A stretch of DNA of 13,089 nucleotides from Triparma columacea (lineage: Eukaryota; Sar; Bolidophyceae; Parmales; Triparmaceae), in assembly GCA_030267965.1 (NCBI GenBank), contig BRYA01001231.1:1-13089 (forward strand), in the 5' to 3' direction. The translations under genes were made by a program, and so were the position numbers. Shown here one piece after another: positions 1-8,600 of the stretch. The notes under the pieces are model-generated. The model saw nothing but the letters and a program-made list of their open reading frames with translations. It made no database searches and had not been told where the DNA came from. Position 1 is the first letter of the stretch. Each line of letters begins with the position of its first letter.

Positions 1-642
1 ATTACATCAATGACGGTAATGGCGATTAGGGTGTTTGTCAGTCAACATGAAGAGATTTCAACGCGTGCTCCTCGTTTCCGTGTAGCATATCAAGTGTCTC
101 CCCCCCTACGACCCCCTGAAACGAACTTACCTTGGTCCCGTCCAGTGTCCTCGTGAGAGCTTTTAGAGACTGCGAAGGGGACAACAATGTTGCAAAAGTG
201 AGAAACAAATTACAAAGTTTCAACGCGTCCTCCCGCGACTCTCCCGCTCCCTCCTAGAGTATTAAATTGTCCTTTCTCTCTTCCGGCTCTCAACGCACAA
301 CTCACCTCGTCCGGCGTCCGTGTGATTGGGACCTGAGGGGAGCTTGGAGGCAGCGTCGGTCTTGCCGGCATCATTCATGACACCAGCATCTGCGTTTACC
401 TGGCCCTCGGCGTTGATATCGAGATTATAGAGTGAATCGTCATTGCGTGCAACCTTGAGCTCCCTGTCTTTGTCAGTCATACATTCACCCACTTCTCCTT
501 CTTCATTATCTCTATCAGTTGTGTCCATGGTATCATTGTCACCAATGTCCTTTTTCAAAAGTCTGTTCTCAATGTCGTCCACGGTTTTGTTGCAACCAGC
601 GTCCAACCTGTTGGGATCGTGACTAGTGGCGATGGTGTTCAT
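1..642 (-). CDS. Acidic hypothetical protein, 5' part only (3' end off the window)
   Basis: I do not recognise this gene. An ATG at 642-640 in a good context (A at -3) opens a 112-codon exon (642-306) that ends at a consensus GTGAGTTG donor in phase 1. The product is strongly acidic and polar (many D, E and N), without a membrane segment or known fold, and carries repeated Asp-Ala-Gly steps (residues 14-16, 85-87, 91-93 and 109-111). Two continuations are possible. One joins a 39-nt exon at 169-131, bounded by a TTCGCAG acceptor and a GTAAGT donor; it keeps the frame and phase and ends in a His-Glu-Asp-Thr-Gly-Arg stretch resembling the end of exon 1. The other uses an ACTCTAG acceptor near 253 and meets a stop 14 codons on. 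The first would carry the gene past base 1. Coding status rests on the open frame, the start context and the donors, so it is moderate at best. Confidence 0.42.
56..233. repeat. Pair of 16-bp direct repeats, 162 bp apart
   Basis: TTTCAACGCGTGCTCC at 56-71 and TTTCAACGCGTCCTCC at 218-233 match at 15 of 16 positions. A shorter related string, CTCAACGCAC, lies near 288-297. The two copies sit at comparable distances from the two splice donors of the left-edge gene (130/131 and 305/306). This could be the remains of a duplicated intron-exon unit, but sequence outside the 16 bp is only loosely similar. Confidence 0.5.
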
Positions 643-1731
643 GGTTTTGGGCGGAAGCTGAGCTTTGTGTGGAGGTTGGCAGGCGACTGATAATACGATC
701 TAGCAAGCTTCTCTCTCGGTCTTTGAAGCGTGCACACTGCCTTCAATCGAGGGGGGAACTTCGAGCGACCAGTTGAGAGTCTTCAAACTTCCTGTAAGGA
801 GGACAGTCGCAGAGAACTTTGGTTCCTGCAGAAGCTGCGAAATATTCGCCGCCCGCCCTTCTGACCACCCGTAGGTAGAACTTGATGAGGCTGAATCCGA
901 CTAGTACGACGACAGTACCAAAGAGGTGATTTAAGGGGTCAACAGGCGATGGTTGAAGCACTGAGGAGGGGATGGAAGGAGGGACTTACGGGCGTTAGTT
1001 TGACGTACGGGTGATAGTAAGAATTAGGACGCAGCAGAACTTTGAAGGAGTGTATATCTATCAATTGAGGAGCAGCGGGGTGAAAATACAAGTCGACTCA
1101 TGAATCAATCGCAAAACAAAACTCGGGTTGACTTTGTACGCATGAAGTGCAGTTGGGGAAAGGAAAGCGACATCATGCCATCATCACGACCAGGCCCATA
1201 GAACCCCTCAATATACCGCTCCGATCCAATGCAAAGCCTTTTCGTCCCTCTCTTCACATTCTCACCTTCCAAATGAGGACTAAATTGCTTGTGCTCACGA
1301 CGTTGGCCGGGAGTGGTGTGAGCTAGTATTATGCTTCAGTCAACACTTAAAGCGGTTAAACTCTATTTTCTGAGTGTTATATAGTATTACCGATCTTCTT
1401 GTTGCAACGAATGCGACAATACGATGTAAATGAGGTTAATGTATTCAGAAATTGTTTTGAGGGTTTTGGAAACTTCATAGTTCACACCTTGAACTCCGTC
1501 TATGCCTCCATGTCTTCGTATTTCCAGTCCCTATATCAACACTTACTTCCATTTGCCATTTCGAGTACGCTCTACTTTCCCAACAAAAAAAATATATCTA
1601 TTTCACCCTCTTCCTCCTTTCGCAACAGATCAAGGACAAGGACTTCGTCTAGAGCGAAATGACAACTCCCCCGACCTCCAAGTCCCGCTTCGAATTATTC
1701 TGTTTTTGCTTTTCATTATTATTATGTTCAG
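643..1731. other. Gene-poor gap of 1089 bp
   Basis: This lies between the start of the left-edge gene and the stop of the RGS kinase. It must contain the kinase 3' UTR and terminator and the promoter or 5' UTR of the left-edge gene. I see no AATAAA-type signal just past the kinase stop, no tRNA and no conserved protein. Weak candidates: a minus-strand open frame at 961-743 with one hydrophobic helix but no ATG; a strong GTAAGTCCC donor-like site near 985-993 on the minus strand with TTTCGCAG and CCTCCTCAG acceptor-like sites below it, possibly a 5' UTR intron; and a plus-strand signal-peptide-like mini-ORF at 1273. AT-rich stretches at 1340-1420 and 1550-1730 read as ordinary spacer. Confidence 0.6.
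743..961 (-). other. Open frame with one hydrophobic helix, doubtful gene
   Basis: This is a 72-codon minus-strand open frame without any ATG; it opens at a GTG codon that overlaps a CCTCCTCAG acceptor-like site. Residues 14-34 form a convincing transmembrane-type helix (LFGTVVVLVGFSLIKFYL) followed by two arginines; the rest is unremarkable. A small membrane protein with an upstream exon was considered, but the only good donor upstream (near 990) would leave a 29-nt intron, and the frame above it is closed by a stop without a start. It may be an exon of something I cannot assemble, or chance. No function is proposed. Confidence 0.15.
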
Positions 1732-4700
1732 TCAGTGAGGGCCAGAGGGTTGTGATACATTTTCTATCGCTTTGAGCTCCTCTTTGAGACAACCGGGACT
1801 TATATAGTCCCAGTCGCCAAAGATGTGCTGCGCCTCGTTTGTGAGCTCCTCGCTCCATTTTAATTTGGAATGGTTCTTGTCTTTGGCGCGAAGGACGCTA
1901 AGGAGATCATCGAAGTTCTTGTACTGCGGGACCCACACTTCTTGCGTCTCCTGGTCTCCAGTAGAGAACTTCTTCTTTTTCTTGCTGCCCTTGTCCCCAT
2001 TTGAGAGATTGAAATTGCGCATCTTTCTCTCCGAGATAGCCTTGGTGACCCACTCAGGCACAGTGCCCATAGACGTGTGCAAGATCTTCTCCTTGTCAAG
2101 GTCCTTGAGCCAGATGTGCTCATCGGCTTCTTTGTACCCCATCCTCAATGCCGGGTCGCGCTCCAGCAGCTGGGTGATGAAGTCGATCGCGTCCTCGCTC
2201 ACGTGAGAAGGGAAATCGACCTTATGCAATTTGCTGAAAGCGAGAAGCAAAGCGAGAAAACAAGGAGCCAAGCGACGGGGTTGGGGATGATGGGTGAACA
2301 TTTTGTCGACCATCTCGCTCCACATTCACGAAACCATTAACAATCCATATTGCGACTCGCTTCGCTCGCCGCGCCCTCACCTGACGAAACCGGGCGGAAA
2401 CTTCTTCCTGTTCTGCCTAAGCTGTATCACTTTCATGAGGTTTTCAGAGTCCATGGCAAAAGGGTCTGCGATCTCGCTGCTCCTGGCGCCTTTCGAGGGC
2501 TCGAAGTTCGCCCAGGGGCGCACGCCGCAGCACATCTCAAAAACCGTTACGCCCATGGCAAAGAAGTCTACCATCTTGGTGTACCCTGCCCTCTCTGCAT
2601 CAAACACCTGCTCAACCATCTCAGGCGCAAGGTACGCCCTCGTGCCTACAATGCTCTTCCTCTTGATCGGCCTCTTGTCCGGGTTGGCCTCGACCCACTC
2701 CTCCCTCTTGTCGTCGTACCTTGGATTTTTCATACCCTTGGGAGGTTCGCTCTTACTGTACTGGGCAACCGAGCCAAAGAAAGATGAGTTTTTTCCAAGG
2801 CTGCCGGAGGGCGAAGTAAGTCCGTTTCCGTCGCTGCTAGTGATATAGCTGTCATTGCTCCCTTTGCTTTTATCACTTCTATTATTCTCTTTATAGCTAA
2901 GTTTCCTCTGGTTGTAGTCTATCGGGCTTTGGGCGACACTAATTTCGCCCTCGGGGGCCCTTGTCAATGTTTTCTTGTTCCTGTTCCTGTCGAGGCTGGC
3001 ATAAGAGCTGCTGAGGCCCGGTTGTTCTTCTGCCCTCGCGGCCTGAAAAGCATCGGCCATGGCGAGTTCCACCTCCTTCGCTTCTTTTGAGATCTCCGCC
3101 GAAGCCCTAGCAGTCCTACTCAATGCAGCAGCAGCATTCCCCCCTGCGATAGCCTTTTCGCCTCCACCTCCTTTATTGCCCATCGAATCATCATCGATCT
3201 TAGACTCCTCGTCAAAGACGTACATGGGGGCGGCAAGCCCCATATCTGTGAGCTTAAGGTGGCCATTGTCGTCCACCAGGATGTTGCTCGGTTTCAGGTC
3301 TCTGTAGACGACCCCGTTCTCGTGAAGGTGGTTGAGCGCCGTTGCAATCTCGTATGCATAGACTTTGGCCAAGTCTTCCGGCAGCCTCTTGTTTGGGGAT
3401 GAGGCTATCAAATCAGATAGGTCCCCCCCTCCGACAAGCCCGAGGACGAGGATGGCACAGACATCCGTCTGCAGTGCGTACTGGAGGTCGACGATGAAAG
3501 GGTTTTGGTTGTTCGCTAGCATTGTCTTCTCAAGCTCGAGCCCTCCCTCATCCATGCCGTGAAACTTCACCAGGGCTGCCTTGGACTGGATCTTCATTGC
3601 GTAGTGGTGGCCGGTGGAACGTTTAATTACGTGCACGACGCGGGCGAACCCTCCCCTGCCAAGGAGTCTAATGTACTGGAAGTCGTCGACGTAGATTTTA
3701 GCCTTGCGCATCCTAGCGTCCTGCCCCTCCGCCATTGCATTCTCCTTCTTCATTGCCTCCTTGAAGAGACCGTACTGCGGGCTCATTTGGAACTGGGGGA
3801 GGATGGAGTTGACGAGATACCTGAAGGACTTGTTAGACAGGGCGTTGAAGTTCATGTTGTTAAGAGCCCTGGCGTTGAAAGTATTGAGTTGTCCGGACGA
3901 CGAATTGATAAGAGTTTCGTAGTCTAGTTTCCGGGGCATGAACACTCTGCTTCCGCTTTCCTGCGGGCAACAACGAATTCAGCAAAGAGGCGATCCAAGG
4001 GAGAGGGGTTAGTATTGGATAATGTGCTGTCTTGCTGCTTGTTTTGCTTGTTTTCTAATTCCCCCGCTCGCTCCCTCCGACTTCCGCTCCCCCATATTCT
4101 CCCCTCTTCTCCCCCCCGCGGCCCCCCTGCGGTCCCCCTGCGGCCTCCCTGCGTGCCCCCTGCGTTTCCCCTTAGCGAAGCAGCTCACCTTCTCTTTTCC
4201 GTGTTCGTCTACGTCCACAGCGACCTTGGGTACGGCGGCCACTTTCTCCGACTTTTGAGAGTCGCTGAGGAGGTTCTCTACAAGCTTGAAGATTGCCTTA
4301 CGGATGGCAACGCGATGCTTCTCCTCAAGGACTTCTACGAACATTGGACTTTGCCTCTCCACATAGAAGTTATAAATGTGGATACACTTCCGAATCTTCA
4401 GGTGGACGGAGCTCATATCCGTGTAGGCTGTGCAGTCGAGCCAGCAGTACATGCAGACAAGGGACCTCTTCTTGACTTCGTCGTCAGTGAGGGAGTTCAT
4501 AAAGTTCACGAGATGCTAGAAAGGACGAAACGGCGATGTGTAAGGAGGGCGGTTTGTTTCTAGGCCTTCAGCTTCGTCAACCCCGACGATCTTACCTTCT
4601 GCCCCGTGGTGGTCTCCATGAGATACCTTAGCTCGTGGTTGCTTGGGTCGGAGTCGTAGTCAAGGCTTCCCCTGCGGGGCGGGTCGTGGGGGGGTGAGGA

Positions 4701-5375
4701 GAAGGAGGAGCAGGGTCAGTTTGGGAGGTTGATGGAGAAGGTGCGGAATTTTCTTCCGTCTCTTCCTGCCCCCTCCCCTGATTGCTCTCACCTCCTCCCG
4801 TAATTGATCTTGTTGAAGTCTACAGATTTACGGCGCCCACTCTTTCCTTCCTTTATTGAGTGGATCCGTTCAATGTCACCTGCAGCGGGGTTAAAAGTTG
4901 CGGAGGGGAGGTAGAGGGTGATGAAGGGGCACGGGTTAGAGCAAGGGGGGGGTGGATGAAATAAAGCGAGCCCTAAGAGCAATAACTCACCTATCCTATT
5001 AGTAGAGCTCAATCGCCTGAAGATTCTGCTCCCGCCCTTCTTCTCCTTAATGCTAATCATCTCCTTCTGGAACTGCAACTCCCTAACCTCAGCGTTGGGT
5101 GAGTGCTGCAACCTCATAATAACCTTCATTCAAGCGCATAAGGTGGAGTTATGATGGTATTTTGGGGGAATATGTTAGCTGGGGAGGCAAGGATGCGACA
5201 GATATATTCTCCCTTGCTGTTCCAACCCCACTTTTCCATTTGCCGTGTGTGTCCTTACCTGTTGAGGATTGTTGTAATTTGGGTCTGTCCTACTTGACCT
5301 CGATTCATGTGCCTCTTTTTTGGGGTTAGGTTCCGGTTGGACCGAGTCGACGCCTTTCGAGCATAAAGAGCCCAT
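1732..5375 (-). CDS. RGS domain plus AGC kinase, GPCR-kinase (GRK) type
   Basis: Predicted to phosphorylate Ser/Thr on membrane signalling proteins, probably activated receptors, with an RGS fold able to contact a G-alpha subunit. Seven exons: 5375-5259, 5105-4991, 4879-4792, 4671-4596, 4515-4189, 3960-2381, 2233-1732; the joined frame is 935 codons with a TGA stop. The start ATG (ACAATGG context) gives MGSLCSKG, a myristoylation and palmitoylation type N-terminus. RGS homology spans about 118-311, closing with a helix like the last RGS helix (near 285-310). The kinase spans about 335-805: glycine loop GRGGFA 342-347, Lys364, alpha-C Glu385, YRD catalytic loop (Asp462), DMG 480-482, GTRAYLAPE ending at 688. 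About 185 residues are inserted between DMG and APE. The tail holds a KKKKK patch (852-856). GRKs share this order and have DLG rather than DFG, hence the call; substrates are unknown. Confidence 0.85.
4112..4166. repeat. 11-bp tandem repeat inside a kinase intron
   Basis: Within the 228-nt intron 3961-4188, the string CTGCG recurs on the + strand at 4127, 4138, 4149 and 4160, exactly 11 bp apart, embedded in C-rich spacers; a degenerate fifth unit lies at about 4116-4121. On the transcribed strand the unit reads roughly CGCAGGGGGNN. CGCAG followed by G is the same form used by genuine 3' splice sites in this window (for example at 3961, 4672, 5815 and 6017). The intron is the longest one found here, so repeat growth may account for its size. 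Confidence 0.8.
4880..4990 (-). other. 111-nt kinase intron that stays open in frame
   Basis: Donor GTGAGTTATT, acceptor CCGCTGCAG, splitting a glycine codon in phase 1. The length is a multiple of three and the frame contains no stop, so a retained copy would add 37 mostly hydrophobic and Pro-rich residues before the RGS domain. It is called an intron because both splice sites are good, and because its C-rich interior and translation look nothing like the polar flanking protein. Confidence 0.8.
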
Positions 5376-5616
5376 TGTGTTCCTAACCTTGCCAGTTGTC
5401 AGGCCTGCAATTTGCAGCTTCCTGGCGGATAAACTCGGAAGCGTTGGCGCAATTGGTGTCGGTGATTATGTCAGGTATAACTACGGTTAAGTGTCCTCTT
5501 TCAGGGTTCCTCCCATATAATAATATGTTTGGAGAGGAATTGCACTTGACAGCTGCTGAGCTTGACAGAAAAGTGGGAAAAGGAAAAGGAAACAGTTTAG
5601 TACAAAAAAGATGTAA
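5376..5616. other. Spacer between kinase start and FAM184 stop
   Basis: These 241 bp must hold the FAM184 3' UTR and the kinase promoter and 5' UTR. No AATAAA signal, TATA box or conserved ORF stands out. An A/T-rich patch lies at 5505-5530. Open frames on the + strand here run antisense into the FAM184 last exon and have no recognisable content. Confidence 0.6.
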
Positions 5617-8600
5617 TTACAAGCCAAACACAGGACCACTCGCGCGCCTGTTTTCTTTGGCTCCCTTCGCTCCGGGCGGAGGGGGAAGCCCCGAGTTTCG
5701 TCTCTTTTTCGGGTCACCCTTTCCGGGGTTTTTGGGTTTGATGACCGACATGACTCCAACGTTGGGGTTCGTATTGAACTTTTTGTTGAAGTTTTCTTCG
5801 CGGTTCAGGAGTTCCTGCGGTAAAGGTTAGTGGTGAGAGATCGTAAAGGGGGGAGGTGAGGTAAGGTTACATAATTGAAGGTGAGGTTGTCGCAGCCGCA
5901 AACCGGCGCCTATTTCTCACCCTCTTGAAGTAGATCATCTCTTCCTTCGTCTTCTTAACGAGGGCCTCTTTCTCAACAAGTTCTCTTTGGAGGTTCTCAA
6001 TGAGCTCCAAGTCCTCCTGCGGGAGAAGTTGGGTTATATTGCGAGTTAGGGTTTTGCTCATCGAAAGCGCGGTTCTATTCCTCAGTTCGCGGCAGCGAGT
6101 ACTCACCGGCCGGGATTCGCGCGCCAACCATCTCTCGTTCAGAGTCTCAATGTCAGAGTGCAAGTTACTAATTTCCCCATCCTTGCTGGCAATGTGCTCA
6201 GCGTGCTGGTTCTGGAGGCCCAAAATCTCCGAGCTGTGCTGCTCGCTCTCGTAAGCCACCCGGTCTGCGTGCGCTTTATTGAGATCAGAGACTGCCCGGG
6301 CGTTGTCATCCTTCAGTCGGGATGTTGATGAAGTGTAGTCCGAAGTGAGCCTGGAGATCTCAGCCTTGAGCTCGATCACCTCGCGCTGGGCGGCCTCGCG
6401 CTCCGAGGTCTCGTCTTCCAGGTTCGAACGAGTAGACGCGAGCTTGATGGTAAGAGCCTCAATGTCCTTTGCGAGGCCCTCCTTGATTCCGTTGAGCTTT
6501 TCTGCGTGAGCGTCGCTGAGTTCCTTCTCCAATTTGGCAAGCTCCTCCTTGAGTTTCGCGTCGGCTGCCTTGAGCTTCTTGAGCTCTTCTTCGGCCTTCA
6601 TACGAAGAGCCTCGTCCAGCTCATCCTTGGCCTTGATCTCCAAATTCTTCTTTTCAAGCCCATGGTTATCTTGAAGTAGTTTCTGTGCGACAGGGGGGGC
6701 GCGCGGAGGGGGGGGGGGGCATAGACGGTAAGGGACGCGCATATGCAGAAAGAAGATCGGCTTCTCCGTCTTCTCCTCTGTCTCCTTCTCACCTGCTCGG
6801 TGTCGTGTGCGGCCTTGGCCTCAGTAAGGCGCATGTCGTGTTCATCGGCAAGGCGCTTCTGCAAGGCCTCGAGTTCGACCCTGTGCGCTTCAACTAGAGA
6901 TGCGTGTGAAGAGGCGTGAGTATTCTTGAGCTTGCTGATCTGGTCGTTCAGAGTATCGAGGGTTTTCGTGTGGGCGGATTTTTCGTTTGACAGCAGCGTC
7001 GAAAGGCGGGCATCGGTTGCAGTATGGGAAGCCTTCTCCTCCTCCAGGAGCTTCGTTAACTCTTCACGCAAGGACGCGAGGCTTGACTCGAGCTCCTGCT
7101 TCTTTGCCATCTCAAGCTTCATCAGCATGTCCGCATTGCCGGCGTCGTTCTTGTCAATGATGCCATCGTAGTACTCTTTGAGCTTGGACAGTTCAGCCTC
7201 CATCTTTTGTTTGGCGGCAGCAGCGTTGGATTCGAGTTCCTTTCGCAAGTTATCGATCTCGTTCTTCAGGTCGGCAGTGATACCGTTGAGCTTCCTTATC
7301 TCGTCCGTCTTTTTTGTCAGCGAAAGGTTCAACTCTTCGGACTGCTTTTTGAATCTCGACAGGTCCCCCTTGAGAAGGTCCGCCTCAGCCGCAGAGTTTG
7401 ACGACAGCTGGGCAATCCTCTGATTTAGCTGGTTCCTTTCCTTGTTCCATTCGTCTTGGGCGGCCTTAAAGGACGCCTCGGCAGCTTTTTCGGCCTCATA
7501 GACCTTCTTCTCGCCTGTCTTGACAGCCTCGGTAATTTTCGTCCGCTCGGCTGATAGCGAGGTTTCATGGGCGCTTTTGAGGGACCTGAATTGATCTTCC
7601 TTTTCGGCGATGGCCCTGGCGTGCGTGACTTCGGCAGCCTTCTTCTCCTCGTCGAACGCCTTCTTTGCTTCCTCCAATCTGCTGATAAAGTCCTCGTCGG
7701 CAGCCTTGAGGGCCTTGACGTGCGCAACCTATAAGGGAAGGGGGGGGGGGGCGGTGCGGCCCAGTTAGTTTTGAGAAAGATTTCTTTTCCGTGGAGGGAC
7801 GACGCGGCCTCACCTTGAGCTCTTCCATTTTCTTGTTGAGATCGTCTATAGTTTTTTGAAGTTTGCTACCGCTGTCTCCCATCGACTGCTTCAATTTTTC
7901 GATTTGGCCCTCAAGGGACTTAATTGTGCCGCTCAGCCCCTCCTTTTCGTTGGCTGTCGCGACAGCTAGCTTCTCCGCCGCCATGTTGAGGTCTGATATG
8001 GTCCCCTTGAGGGTCTTACTTTCAGTCTCTGCAGCCGACAGGTTGGATGTGAGAGTATCAACCACCTCCTGCAACCCTTTATTGTCCTTTCTAGACTTCG
8101 CCAACTGCTCATGGGCCTTGGAGAGATCGTTGAGTAGCTTCGCCTGTGCAGCCTGCGACTCCCCGGTAAACGTTTTGTACTCCTTCTCGATCCTTTCGAT
8201 GTCCTCCTGGGCGGCCGAGAGCTGGGCGCGGAGTTCCGAGTTCTTCTGCTTCAAAACTCTTGCTTCCCCGTCGGCACCCATAGCCTGCGTACTAATTTCC
8301 TCCTTGAGGTTGGTGATGTCGCGCTTGAGCTTCTCAATTTCCTTCTCGGCGACCTCTACAAGCGACTCTGTTTTGGAGAGGGCAGACGCGTACTCGGCGC
8401 ACTCCTTCTTAGCTGCGGTGACGTCGTCGACGGCCCTGTTGAGCTTTTCCAGCAGAGATTCGCGCTGGTTCTCCATCTGCTTTGTCATCTCCCGACGAAG
8501 AGCCTCAAGGCTTTCAGTGTTGTTGGCGTTCAGCTCGGCTCGGAGTTTCCCCAGGGCCTGTGCGTGCTCTTCCCTCAGCTTTGCGAGCGCGTTCCTTTTG

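Noticed and set aside
1399..1738. Plus-strand ORFs of 87 and 78 codons
   Set aside because: The first opens only at a TTG codon, composition is spacer-like with Ser/Phe/Arg runs, and no domain is visible; the second runs over poly-A and the kinase stop.
2294..2848. Overlapping plus-strand ORFs of 184 and 145 codons
   Set aside because: They lie antisense to kinase exons 6 and 7 and cross an intron; the minus strand shows clear kinase motifs and the plus frames show none.
4009..4188. Gly/Arg-rich C-terminal extension of the RGS exon
   Set aside because: It is a read-through of the 228-nt intron including the 11-bp repeat; splicing at 4188 to 3961 restores the RGS to kinase continuity.
5396..5830. 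Plus-strand ORF of 144 codons
   Set aside because: Antisense to the FAM184 last exon, whose minus-strand reading carries the conserved C-terminal motif.
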